Positions 1-12,332 of a stretch of 64,000 bases of DNA are shown here, in pieces; within the stretch, counting starts at the first letter, position 1, and each line of letters starts with the position of its first letter. Below the pieces are notes generated by a model that saw only the letters and a program-made list of their open reading frames with translations, did no database searches and was not told where the DNA came from. Origin of the DNA: Alitta virens (taxonomy: Eukaryota; Annelida; Polychaeta; Phyllodocida; Nereididae); assembly GCA_932294295.1 (NCBI GenBank), contig OW028573.1, forward strand, positions 54,315,829 through 54,379,828, written 5' to 3'. The position numbers and the translations under genes were made by a program.

Positions 1-3000
1 TTTGTGCATTGCGTATATCAAAGCATCATTATGTTTGCATTGGTTTACTGGAGTATTAACGCTAGATGGCAACACCATAGGTAACAAACGCCATCTGTAG
101 GATATTACAACATTCATTGGGGAAAGTGCCATCTATGGTATTTTGTGTGCACATTAGCCACCTAGTGTTAAAACCCATTACTAATCAAAATATCTCGCAG
201 CAGCTAGGAGACGCCACTTGGCATCCCAGGTCATATATATTTCAACATGCATCATATCTTCTAATTGTCTAATTATTGTCAAATCAGTAACCAAAATTCT
301 GAAAGTTGGACATATACACTTTTTATTTACCAAATATCTAATAGCATATCTTTACAAAAAGTTTGAAAATGACTTAAATCACATTTTCATTTGTAAGTAT
401 GTTTTATGCCAAAGCTGGAAGTAAAAATAAAACTTCTAATGACAATCAGTTTCTAATATTTATACCCGGAGGAAGACTGACATAAGCTAGAAGCATTGAC
501 CAAAATATATCATAATCATGTAGTCTTCTCAACAAGTATAACATCATTTGAAGTTTGAAACAAAAAATAGACTGATGAAGAATTTTAAAGTAAGAGACTA
601 AGCACTGCAGTTAAACAAATTCATTTATCACATTCTCCAAATTAGGGGAAAATAACAGATTTTGTCAATTATTAGCCAGTATATGAAACATTTCATTCTT
701 TCATCCTTGAGATATCAAGATTACATCTTACATACCAAGTCATTACAAAGCGAGGTTCAGGTTTTTGGACATGGATCTTTGTGGTTAAGGTTAGAATTAG
801 ACTAGACAAGATCAGCAAATTGTGGAATGTTACGTCCACAGCTAACTGTGAAAGATTCAGATTTGTGAAAATACAAAGGTAAAATCCATGGGTTGGGTTG
901 AGGGTAAATTTCAATCCAATTTTGACATCAATTTGGTAATTTTCGGACACCTTGATTTATGCATACATACTGTTATGTACAATTTCAAATGCCCTACGTT
1001 TATCAAGTACATCTACACAGGTAAAGGATACTAAAGGATGATAACTCAGCTCTTTAAAATTCCCAACGCCAATAAATGGTATGTGCAAGGACTTAGTGGT
1101 AGCTCCATGGTATACAATGCTTCACAGGATTACATACCATTGGCAGTAGAGGGGCACTTAACACTGTGGGACTGATTCAGGTCAAGTGGGTGATGTAAAC
1201 AACAGTAACATGTACACCGGCTATTCATTGGTGTTACGTTAACCCCTCTCCACAATCCGCTTCTGTTCTAGCAACATACCACATTTTGGTGTATTTTCCC
1301 TTTTTTTTTTTTTTTTTTTTAAATTATAATCCACAATGAGAACAATTTAGCAATTCTCCACAACAAAGACATGAACATTTATTTCAACACTGGCCAATAA
1401 TTGCACTTTCAGCTCAACTACACTTCACCTGAATTGATATAACACAATCAGTGATCAAACATCTATCATTCGAAATATCCACAAATGAAAGTAGCACACT
1501 GGTAACATCCTCACTCAATTCCCAAAGCTAGCTGCATATTTTCAAGAATAACTGTATCTACACAATCTTAGTGCCTGTACAACTCAGTAATTACTTTAGA
1601 GATTAAACAGAGTAATTAACTCAATCAAAGGCAATTTAATTTAATTAAATCACGGAGGCCAGAGATACATTGTAACACAATTGGCGCACATCGAAGGAGC
1701 TTATAGTCAATTGTAACTCGTGTGAAAGCTTGCATACAATTCATGCCAGATTCTATACTGAAACTGCTAATTTACAATGACTTCACGATTATGTACGATT
1801 TTTTTAGGTGATTTTTTAATAGTTTACAAATCATAACTCAATTGTCACCATTTCCCCCTAAAATCAAAGGATGCCTCATACTCCGACTTGACATAACATT
1901 TGAAATACTAATTCATAAAATTGTATATCAGCAACAAATAAACAACTCATTAAAAATATATAACATGCTTCACTCAACTTATATATACAAAGAGTGAATC
2001 TTATAAAAACACTGTATTGTATACAAGATGATGCTAAAATAATTCAGCTTGCTGTTTAAAATCATCAACAGGCAAGTATAAAATCCCGCGACACAAAATT
2101 AACAAAGTTGATATTAGTGCAATTTTTCCTTTGAAAGAAAATAGACTTTTGCTATCAGATTTTACAGTATTCCTACATCTAAGGGCTTGGTTTAACTCCA
2201 CCTGGCATCAAAAAACCTGACAATGAAAGTCAATAAACTCAGTGCTAACCTAGTTCTTAGAATACAAATGTAAATATACACTCATCAAAAGCATCCGTTC
2301 CTCACCACCAGAAATGCACATTGATCATTTGAACTAATTCATATACTCAGATGCACCATTAAGTGCAATATCCTCATGACATAAGATTGCAACTTGTAGA
2401 TAGTAAACCACATTACTGACGGATAGTACATTTGTAAAATCTAACATTGTAATATTTTGAGTGATGGTATGATTTTTTTCATATAATTAATTAATTACTT
2501 CTAAAGCACCTGGTCTATGCATAAAAATTATGATAACACGCATGGCGTATAGCCTAATTTTAAGTCATAGTTCTCTTCAATCCGTGATTATATGAACTCT
2601 CGTAATTCCATGGCATCGGAAGTTGACTCGGCGTAGGAACAACAAACTGTTGACTGAGTGTTCTGATGGTGTGTAAATGTTTTGGATGGTGTCTTGTTGC
2701 TGCAGGCATTGATCATTTTCAACTGAAGTAGATAGGTCTTTAGTCACACTCACCATTATGGATAATTTTCAACATACATCTATCTGGCAGCAAGTGAAGG
2801 ATCGCAGCTCTGGTTGAAAAATCCACTATTACAGGCACATCTTGAGATTCTAGTAGCACGATAAAAGCACTGAAGTTTTCTTACTTCCAAATGAATCATA
2901 CAAAGATAATTTCCAAATTGATAAACACACAAATTCAAGCGATTTAAACCGGTTATGTTATTGCAACTCATAATTTGGTAGTCGTTCATAGTCGGACTAG

Positions 3001-3435
3001 ATTGAGGCAGAACACTATCACTAGCAAGCGAATGGGATAGTGCCTAGCTGGTAGGCAGACAGATAAGGCCTGGCACAACAAGGCAGGTGCGGGCAGGTGA
3101 AGATAGCTGAAAGCAGGGCCAGTCACTTTTGATCGTTAATTCCTATCATTTTTACAAATATGGCGGAATTTGAAAACTCCTAGTCTCCAGCCGAGTCCTG
3201 CTGACGATAATTCGGACAAGGCTTCAATTACAAAGTCCGCAGCCTACCCTCTTAAAAGAGTCTCACTGTCCCATGACTACCATTTCCTGGTAGAAAGCGA
3301 AATACAGACGACATAGAGTGAACGAAAGCCATGCAGTCCAGCACTGTTCCTGCCTCTTGCCACAGGCGGTGGCACCTAAATGACGAGGAAAAAATGACGA
3401 AAATGATGACAACCATGATGTTGTGAGTTATCTTG
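1..3435. other. 3' flank and possible 3' UTR of the paralemmin-like gene
   Basis: AT-rich, no supported open frame. Downstream of the TAG at 3436 on the minus strand; a minus-strand AATAAA lies near 1379-1384, so the 3' UTR could be about 2 kb. A T run of about 20 occurs at 1303-1320. Between about 60 and 180 the motif CCATCT/AGATGG recurs four times in both orientations. Confidence 0.3.
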
Positions 3436-3769
3436 CTACATCACTACACAGCACTTGCATTTGGAACCTTTCACTTTGACTTGTTCTGCCTGCTGCGGTT
3501 GTGGTTGGGAGGCATTGGCGGCGGCCACTTCCACTTCGACCTCTTTGGGAGACACCTCTACCTTGCCGTTTTCTCTGTCATTGGGCGGCGGAGCAGCGTT
3601 ACTCGTTGCTACTTCAGTCCTAATAGCCTCTTCCTTTACTTTAGCTTTATGAAGATCTGGATCAGAAATTCTGATTTCTGACCTAGAAATTGTTGAGTGT
3701 CTAATAATGTATTCAGCTTTCTTACTAAGCTCCCCATCGGCTGTGAATGGATTGTCGTGGCTCTCAGTG
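3436..3769 (-). CDS. PALM: Paralemmin-like gene, last coding exon with CaaX box
   Basis: Begins after a strong acceptor (TTTTCTCTTTTCAG) and runs 111 complete codons to TAG at 3436. The phase (one base completing a split codon) matches the two bases left by the exon ending at 5262. The product is charged and disordered: a KAEYIIRHS segment, an EVSPKEVEVEV stretch, a Gln/Pro run, then KGSKCKCCVVM at the end. CVVM is a CaaX box, so the protein should be prenylated, and the two preceding cysteines may be palmitoylated. Vertebrate paralemmin ends in a similar Lys-Cys-Lys-Cys-Cys CaaX tail (established knowledge), which with the upstream motif supports this name. The expected place is the cytoplasmic face of the plasma membrane. 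Confidence 0.7.
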
Positions 3770-5261
3770 CTGAAAAGAGAAAAACAATTTTTTAGTAAAC
3801 GTGCTTTAAAAATACACATAAAATACACATAACACATACATCATTATTTGTTACAAAAACAGACTCTTCATGAAGCACTTATGTAAAATATATACAACAA
3901 CATAGCAAACCCAGTCTGGAACAGGTTTTTTCTTCTCAGGGTCAGAGATATTGTGCAGTCACCTCATAGGAATGGAGTGGGATGGCTATGTCAGGGTATA
4001 ATCTCACACCAGCCTATTATCTCTATACATTTTGTGAGTCTAGCACTCTAGCATGCGAGGTGGGGTGCATAGTGGTCAGAGTAGCACATAGGAAGACACT
4101 ACTATTGGTTGCACCCCCACTGAAAAACATGTGCAAGGTTATGGACTCCACATGTTCACACTCAAAATTCAAGTACATGGGTACAATATGCACAAGTTAA
4201 TATGTACTCAGTGTACTGTGCAATATGCAATTGTTCATGTACCACCCATAGCAATTGTTGCGGTTTTCTAGTTTATCGCCACAAAACATGAGGCGAAATG
4301 TAATATGCTAAGGTTTTTTGCTCCTTATCATGGGAGAAAAGCAGCTGCACTTTCAGTCTACTAATCTCTTTTCATTAACTATGATTAATTATACCCTTGG
4401 TGTAAATTGGCAGGTATCATGATATGGTATGATAACAAAATACTAATGTTGTTCAGAGGGCGAAGAATACAATTTTAGATAATTCGCACTGTCATGTATC
4501 TGCAGATGTATCACACACTGAAACAAGTATACAATGTATTAAAGCACAATTAACACTTGCTGTGCTCATGAAATGTTGTAAATAGAAACCACAACACATT
4601 AATAGCACATGACAATGCCAACCTGACATGGATATGAACTGCATTTGACAGTTCAACGACAAATGCCCATTCACTGTAATCAATACTGCTCATTTGTATA
4701 TCATGACATTTGAAGTGCATACATTTCTATATATATATATACACCAATACATATACACCGAAGCTGAACAATATATGTTACCTTGGCCACGAAATACTCC
4801 ATTGTCACCAAGTTATCTACAATCTCGTTCAGCCCAGCATAATAACCCGGTGTGTTGATTTAACATGATGAGTTTTTCTCTGTCGACCACAGAGCAAGCT
4901 TTATATGGCTTGCCAACAAAGCTTGTCCCTGTGAGCAAACAGTGTTGCGAGGAAGATAGTAAAATAGCAAAAGTATATTCCACATAGCAAGCACAAGCAC
5001 AGCCCCAACCCAGACCATTCAGCAGTTTACTCATGTGAAAAGTATCTACAGTATGATGGGGAACTCCCATATTTTGGGCCATATAAATTCCATAACTGGG
5101 CAATAATGCCCTAGGAGATTAAAGGCAGCTCACACTGATGTCTTGGGATCGATAATGACTCAAATGTTTGCTATGCAGCTACAGCTAGCATTCAGTATTC
5201 ACTCCCATCGCTCCTAATGTATTTCTTTTTATGGTATCATTTAATCATTCAAGTAGTTTAC
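3770..5261. other. Intron between the last two paralemmin-like exons
   Basis: Bounded by GTAAAC at 5261 and TTTTCAG at 3770. AT-rich with a short TA microsatellite near 4729-4742. No other gene seen. Confidence 0.6.
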
Positions 5262-6276
5262 CCAGGTTTCCTCAGCAGACTGGTATTCACACGTAAGCTG
5301 TCGTTCACAACTAAACTTTCATTCACATATCCGCTCTCGTCTTCCAAGCCACTCTTCGCAGATTCAAAAGTTTCCTGGTCACTGTCAGGCGGAATCACTG
5401 ATATCTCTGCAGCATTGCTATTATTTTGTGTAACGTTCCACTTTTCACTATTTTCAGGTGCATGAACATCTATTGTTACTTCAATATTATCACAATTTTG
5501 CTTAACGCAAACATCATTGCTTCTTTTCAAATCGTCACTGCTATGATTCATCAACCGAACATCATCATTGCTTTTCTTCAGTCGAACACCATCACTGCTC
5601 TTTGCATTAACATCTTCGATGCTTTTTTTCATGCTAACTTCCTGATAACTTTTTGTACTTAGGTCACCGTTACTTTTCTTCACAAGAACATCAGCCACAC
5701 TCCGCATGTCCTCATAGCTCTTAGCGCGAGCATCTTCGTTACTTTTCTTGGCACTGCTTTGGGTGCGAATATCATCAGCACTTCTTTTCATGTGAATATT
5801 TTCATTGCTTTTCTTTATGCTGATATCTGTGTTACTTTTCTCCATGCGAATGTCTTCACTACTTTTCACACGAATGTCATCACTACTTTTCTTTAGATTT
5901 TCAGTGCTGTTCACTTTACTTCCTCTGGATGTTATTTCAGTCTGTAATTCTGTGCTGCTGCAACCCTCAGTATCTTCACTTTCTTGACCAAAGCTTTCCC
6001 CGTTATTCTGGATTTCACTGGACTCCAATATCTTTTCTAGTTTTGGCTCCATCGCAATTGAAGCTTCAAGATCTGCGACCACGTTGTCGTCAGCATCGTC
6101 TAAAACATCACTCTTGACTGGTTCTGCATCAGAAACTGGTAAATTTCCCTCAATATCAGCATCCTTAGCTTCTTCCATATTGAATGCTTCCTTTCGATCA
6201 ATATGAGTTTCTAAGATAACTTCTGCAATTTCAGCAGCGCCTGTAGCTTCACCCAATGTCACCTCATCCATGTTTT
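5262..6276 (-). CDS. PALM: Paralemmin-like gene, penultimate large exon with KKSxxD repeat array
   Basis: Open frame of 337 codons from an internal ATG at 6271. It starts MDEVTLGEAT, like the DEVTLSEAG segment of vertebrate paralemmin-1. Residues 30-115 are acidic. Residues about 121-265 form a degenerate tandem array of 8-10-residue units (Lys-Ser-x-Asp/Glu-Asp-Ile/Val-Arg). The tail ends LLRKPG and is spliced by CCTGG|GTAAAC at 5261. The 5' boundary is uncertain: an in-frame TGA lies just upstream of the ATG, so either the acceptor is the weak GTGAG before 6276 (needing one base from the previous exon) or the ATG is a start in its own exon. No coiled coil, normally N-terminal in paralemmins, is found here. 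It is probably a cytoskeleton-membrane linker by analogy. Confidence 0.65.
5477..5911 (-). repeat. Protein-coding tandem array, about 15 units of K-S-x-D/E-D-I/V-R
   Basis: Lies within the large paralemmin-like exon. Units read for example KKSSDDIRV, KSSEDIRM, KKSNENIHM, KRSADDIRT, KKSNEDARA, KKSNGDLST, KKSIEDVNA and KKSNDDVRL. Length varies from 8 to 10 residues, so the array keeps the reading frame but not a fixed base period. Substitutions keep the Lys-Ser and the acid two to three residues later. Each serine sits in a possible casein-kinase-2 context (Ser-x-x-acid). The array is highly charged and likely disordered. Confidence 0.75.
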
Positions 6277-8927
6277 CTCACAGTTCAAAGTATTCAAATT
6301 GTTTCAACTGACCCATAGCTTTATCACAAATTATCAGAATTCTGATAAGCAGCTGACATACATACCAAGCTGATAGTGTTACGAAGCTTCACAATGCTAT
6401 GTCATCCATATTGTAATGATCCACTAAGAGGACTAAAACGGAATCCATACATCTATATTCAAAGGTTTTGCGAAAAAATCAACAATGTATTTCTATCAGG
6501 TATCAATATTTTTGGATTTTGTTTGTGAACATTTTCTGAACTTCATTATAACAATGTGAAACTTCAATTACTTCATAAAGACCAGCTATAAGGCAAGGCT
6601 TGGAGGATAGATTTGACTATTTGAGGACATAACTGTTTATATACATCTGTCATGTCAACTAGTGAGTCCTCAAACATTTGAGATCTCACTCACAAGGGTT
6701 TGTAAACTTAGGACAGTATCATTTAGAGTTTGGCAGACTGTTACAAAGTGTTTGTGACCCCATTCTCAATGTGCTAGGGAGGACCCTCATGATGAATAGC
6801 CTAGCTGTCATTGTCATGCCCTGCCCTATATTTCACAACACTGTTTCATTGAGTTCGTAACCATGTGGGAAATACAGCTTTATGAGAACATATCTAGCAT
6901 ATATCATATTCATATCAAGCCATCAAATTACAATACAGATGTTGAAATTACAGAACATAGATGCTCCCCAAAGGAAGGCAAAAACACATGAAAAATACAT
7001 TGTAGTGTAGCTTGCACTTTTTCACCCTTGACATGTAAATGACAGCTAACAAACATCATGACATGATCTCACATGAATCACAAATTTTCTATTCTGGTCC
7101 TATGAAACACAATAATATGACACCAGTTTTACATGTGAATAGCACTTTCAACTGCGAATAATGCAGGTCTGTAACAACAGACTACAGCAATAACTCCCTA
7201 TTTTGATCGATGGCCAAAGAATTGTCTGCATATTATACACCATTTTGAGGTCCTTTGGTAGTCTCAGTGACTGTCAATTTGCAAGACTCACAATACATTT
7301 GTGTCAGAAAGCCAATGGCATTGGCACACTGGCATACATCTACCCCATCACATGCCAAAAATAATACATCACAGTCCTGGACACATATTATCAGATTTAC
7401 ATCTATATTGACTTCCGAGTTTTTCTCAATTTCCCTGGCAGTTAGTTTAGAATGCATATATATGCCTACCACTGCCAAATGTACTGACCATATCGTTTAC
7501 CCTACGAGTCTCTGGAAAGTATGAAAGACCAAAATGTGTGGCGATTATGATAATATCTAACCTTCCCAGTCCCACATGGATTGTACGAGGCATTCGCTCG
7601 AGGCTGAAACGAGTGCCATTAGCATGATTAGAATAGAAACATTCCACACAGCCGTCCCATTTCGTCAAATGTTATGAGCATCACGTTTATTGGACACCGA
7701 TCACACATTGCTTAATACATGCGGAGAATTTAATTTTTGTCTCACCAGTGAAAACATAAAATGTAGCCTGACAGCAAAATGAACTCACCATCAGTGGAAG
7801 TCATCATCATTGACTAGACTCACTTGTCCAAGTCATTTCAGAACTGTCATTTCGACTCATTTGTCAATATATATAATGATGAGATCTGTGGTCTCTGCAC
7901 TGATATGTGCACTATCTATGTTCAGTCCAGTCAATTTAAATAGCAATTCAACTCAACATTTTGTTTAGTCAAATACAGCAGCAACTGAGCACTGCTTACT
8001 CATTAATGACTCATTCAGCAAAAATTTTTACCTGCAGCAAAATGACAAATGTGATAATCCTGCTATATAATGTGAAATATTGTAATCTAAACATTTAACA
8101 ATATTACACACATTCGTTATAATCTTAAAACCAGTCAGTATTTGATAATGCCCACTAGCTAAAATGCTATTATCAATATTACTATTCATTACAGTATTGT
8201 TACACATGATTGACAGGATATACATGATCAGACCATGCAGTAATCAATTCATCTGATTGATCATAGGTTTGAATGGTCAGGTTGAACTAATGAGGTCAAC
8301 CCCCCTTGCTAGCATCTAGAGCAGCTCATTACGTTAGGCCTGAGCAGTGAGCAGGCACCAAGCTAGACCGGCTGCATGACATAATTTAGAGCGTCTAGAC
8401 TAGGATCAAGAGAGGCTGGGCCCGCAGGCTCCTCAATCGAACCAGCAGGTCTGGTTAATGTAAAACATGTCATCTGTCTCTGAACGGCTCAGATGTGTCA
8501 TAGGCCAATACAATAGCATTATAGCCTGCTATTGTTGATCTACAGACAGCCTATGCTGACACATCAGTGCAGACGACGCCTAGGGATCCACCAGCAATAA
8601 AATTGCAAGCCAGCCATCTTGGTAAAGAAGTTCAACGCTACCCAAGCAAAACTTATGGGCAACTAGAGTGTCAACAACCTCCTGCATCCTCATCTAGACC
8701 ACATAACTTGGGAGGCAGGAAGATTGCAGTGGCCGGTTCAGCCATCATGCTAGTCTGAGTTTGTTGACCCAGTCAAGTGCAGCCACAACTTGCACAAGCC
8801 GACAGCTGTTTGTCAATCATGCCTCCCACACAACCTCGCTATTCAAGCCCTTAGAACTGACCGATCTTGCAATTAATATGATTTTCGGCTACAGAAGGTG
8901 CCCAGGACAAGTTTAGAGTGCACATAC
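6277..8927. other. AT-rich interval that should contain a missing paralemmin-like exon
   Basis: The phase arithmetic of flanking exons requires at least one exon here. Candidates on the minus strand are short: one ending at the strong donor GATG|GTGAGT near 7789, whose ATGATGATG start would give the right phase, and a 22-bp piece before GTGAGA near 7748. None is convincing by itself. Confidence 0.3.
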
Positions 8928-9016
8928 CCAGTCAGAACAATCCTGGTCGTGCCTGTGCCATGTTCGTAATATGCCCCAGTGGAGGCTCCGGCGGCCGCCG
9001 CGGCTGTTGCAGCCAT
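8928..9016 (-). CDS. Candidate alternative first coding exon (Ala-rich N-terminus)
   Basis: An ATG at 9016 encodes MAATAAAAAGAS followed by TGAYYEHGTGTTRIVLT and a donor ACTGG|GTATGTG at 8927. It sits beside a local GC-rich patch in an AT-rich region, as expected at a promoter. It leaves two bases, the same phase as the exon at 12144-12332, so both could splice to a common downstream exon of the paralemmin-like gene. This is consistent with an alternative promoter but not proven. Confidence 0.4.
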
Positions 9017-9300
9017 GTTGAATCTTCTTCTGCTCGAACTCGTCAAGACTGTGGAGTCAAACTAGGCGCTTTCCTAGGCCCCTTCCACTAATCCCTGTTA
9101 GATGCACTGATAGATAAAGTGTAGATAAGTTTCTCTACTCGCTGCTCAGCTTGACATACTTATGTGACGACTAGAGTGAGAGGGAATCTCAATATCGACC
9201 GCGACTGCCTGCCCCCGCCACTACAGATACAGGATCCTCCTCCCTCGAGAGGCCCCGATGGGGTTTCCCTCTTGTCACAAGTGGATCCATTAAATGCAGC
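9017..9300 (-). promoter_or_regulatory. Candidate CpG-rich promoter region of the alternative first exon
   Basis: Unlike the surrounding AT-rich DNA, this stretch is enriched in G, C and CpG (GCGGCCGCCGCGG just inside the exon, CGACCGCGACTGCCTG further up). It lies directly upstream, on the minus strand, of the ATG at 9016. No TATA box is evident. The call rests on composition only. Confidence 0.3.
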
Positions 9301-12143
9301 AGCCCGAGTGGGCCTCTCAATTAAATGGATCTCCTATATTCTGCCTAAATAAACAATGCAAGGCAAAGAATGTGGCTTTTAGCATTAAAGCACCAGTTGC
9401 ATCAAAAATATATCTGTAGGCCTATTAGTGAGCATCTTTATAATAGGGCCTTCTTATCTGTAGAATATTTTGTACATATTATAAAGTATACAATATTATA
9501 TATCAATTTGTATATTATTTCAAACCATCAATGTCTGTGCACTGAATAAACATTCAGGAAAAATATAATAAAACCCTGTAAATCTGCAAACAATTTGATA
9601 ACTGAGATACTATACTGTGAAATAAGTTAATTGGCTCTCGTTTCAAATTTATAGTGATAGTTGGCAAAAAAAGGAAACCATCAAGTCAGATTATTTTAAG
9701 TTAAAAAATAAAGAAGATATACTCAAGGGGAAAAAAATTAAAGCTGTCTAATTACATCTCAATTTTTCTTCAGTAAATATACATATTAATACGAGAAATA
9801 AATTCGACTTGTTCAAATCCAAACCACGAGCTCACAAGTTAAGAATGGATGATTGATGGAGTTTCAAGAAAGAGTGACTCAGCGGTGCTTCTACCACGAC
9901 ACATAGGTCTTCAGAAAAGTTTTTAGCATCATCGTGTGACTTTGGCATCCATGAGGAGCCTGGGTAAATAAAATGCAAGTAAAAAAATGAATTTCTTTTA
10001 CAGATGCAGTGTTAGTGGATGGAAATTACCATATGCAGCTTCAAATTGGTGTGAAAATGGTGCAGTGCCAAATTGCCAAGTATTGTTTACATAAGTATTA
10101 AATATGGCCTCAGGGGAGAATGCTGAAATGTAGCATGATGATATTTGCCATTGCATAAAATGAGCAACAAAAAAATATTACGAAGTTGTTTATCACTAGC
10201 ACTTGGATCACATGAGGCAACAAAACATGAAATTGTCTGAGTATACACAGATTGGACATATACATTTAGCATAACTCGAGTCAAGCTACTGAAGCTATAG
10301 CTGGCAGCTTTCCACAACTTAGGACAGATGTGTATAACATATTAACTATGTATATCGACCTACAATTGTGTAATTGCCAAACTGTGCATAGAAATATCAA
10401 TTTTTAGCTGTGGCTGGAGGGGCCTATTTGCAGCTCACTTTATGGAGGCTGTAACCTTTGCAAGGTAATCCTTGCCCAACTCCAAAACAACTTAGATAAG
10501 CCTTCCACAAAATACAAGATCCTATCGTTACTAACAGCAATGGCGCATTGGCCTGCCCACGTATCTAGAGGTAAAGGGGTAGAAAAAGGGTAGTATCTGC
10601 CAATGACGTAACTGCTAAAGAGGACTACGGGGGTATTACCAGCATAGTGCCAAGATTCTGTAAACAAATTTTAAGAAGGGGTGGTGAAGTAGATTTCCAA
10701 GCCATTTCCAGGATTTGGCTTCTAAGCTGTCCAAGATACATCAAACGAGATAAGATAAAATTCCAGATATATCTGAAGTCTAAGCTTGCTCTACAGACCA
10801 CAATTCCACCATTTACCACATGAAAAATATCATAGAATCTGATCTGAAGAAACTAAAGGAAAAGTTGGAAAACTAACATGGTCCTTTTCGGATTGGTCTC
10901 CCACAGTCTGTTTGCACACAATTCATGAATCATGAGGTGATATGTGGTGCTGTGAACCAAACACACCAATAATTTACCAGAGAGCCTTCAGAAATGGAAC
11001 AAACGCATTAACTAAATGTATGTGTGTGTATGCCCAGTGGGGTGTTGCAGTTGACAAGTTTGCAACACCCTAAAGTACACAACCTTGAATTAGTTATTAA
11101 CCTACCGTAAATAGGATGACTGCTGTACCACTGTCCTGTTTTGCACCATTTTGCTGTCTGACTCAGAGTGTGACACCTGGATTATTATAAGTGTTCAATA
11201 GTTGTATAGAAAGCTCAACAGCCAGACTCCACAAGCAACAACTGCAGCTACACTGGCCTGGGTTAGGCGTTGGGCTTTATACCACATGCGCAGAAGGTCA
11301 GGGGAGGCTAATAATAAACTGCTCGGCCTGAGAATCAAAGCTAAATACCAGAGCTAGGCAGAGTCTTATAGTTGGAAAACAACCCAGTGACCTATAATCG
11401 GGATCCAACACCCTTCAGTAGCAGTTTCTTGATCCCATTATTGAATACTTTTAAAAGTAGGTCACATTCCCAAGTCACCATACTGCTACAACGTGACGCA
11501 AGTTGAAGACCAGCTAAGACCTTCCCAACAACAAGGGTCTGCATCTTACATAACACCCCTCAGCCTAACACTTAGCGTATGTTGGGGTGTACTTCCTGCG
11601 TTGTACTAAACCCCCGACCACGCCCATGCACCAACATGGCCCATGAAGCCAAGGCGCTGACCTGGCCAAATGCCTCGACCAACTATATCAACACTTGGGC
11701 CCTCACAGCTATCAGCACAACTCAACACCATCAACATTGCCCTTGGAAGGCCGTCACCTTGGCCTACCATATGTCACTCAGGTCCAGTAGGCCTACTTGG
11801 TGATAATCCAGTACTTGGTTGGTCAACCATCTCAAGTAACGATTATAGTCATGCAAATCACTTCAACTCTAGCATTTATGCTTTGTATGATTGACATACA
11901 CAGCTGTCTTCTCACGAAGATCTTTTCGCGCCCTTGTCACTCAGTCTCTGGCATAACCCAAAAGGGTCCTCAAATAGTGCTGGCATAAGCGCTAGATGTC
12001 TCTGCCGGTTTTGCGCAAGGACGCCACCTTCCGGATATTGACAGTAACAGTGAAGAAGGCTTTTTCAATGGCTTTTGCATTGGAAAGTAGGTCTTCATTT
12101 AGTCTTGAAAGTGATGAAAATTTTCAATTTTTTATTACATTAC
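9301..12143. other. Intronic or intergenic sequence
   Basis: AT-rich to about 11200, then a more GC-balanced stretch (about 11200-12000) without a supported gene. The frames on the plus strand at 11579-11988 overlap one another in different phases and lack homology that I recognise. Confidence 0.4.
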
Positions 12144-12332
12144 CTTGGTGACCGCTGTAACCGGATAATGGGCGTTATTCGCATTTGTTGAGACGGTATA
12201 CTGGGACCTTGGAGGTCCTTGGGCGGGGTAACTGCAGATCCCTCCTTGGGGGCTTCTGGGTCCCCCTGACCTGGTGCCCCCTCTTGGGGTTCGGAGGGCT
12301 TTTCTGAAACTGACGTCTCCTCCAGACTGCAC
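12144..12332 (-). CDS. Probable internal exon of the paralemmin-like locus (acidic, Pro-rich)
   Basis: 189 bp, bounded by TTTTACAG at 12333 and CCAAG|GTAATG at 12143. In the phase inherited from the exon at 17984-18196 it reads SLEETSVSEKPSEPQEGAP to QQMRITPIIRLQRSPR, open throughout. A second frame is also open, a third has a stop. GC content is well above that of the flanks. Phase enters at 2 and leaves at 2, so it could be skipped without a frameshift. The link to the downstream paralemmin-like exons is inferred from strand and lack of any start or stop between; the next exon was not found. Confidence 0.5.

Noticed and set aside
7233..7668. Overlapping frames and a good acceptor (CTTTCCAG) near 7515 on the minus strand
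   Set aside because: In the phase needed to link the neighbouring exons the stretch meets a stop, and the protein has no paralemmin resemblance.
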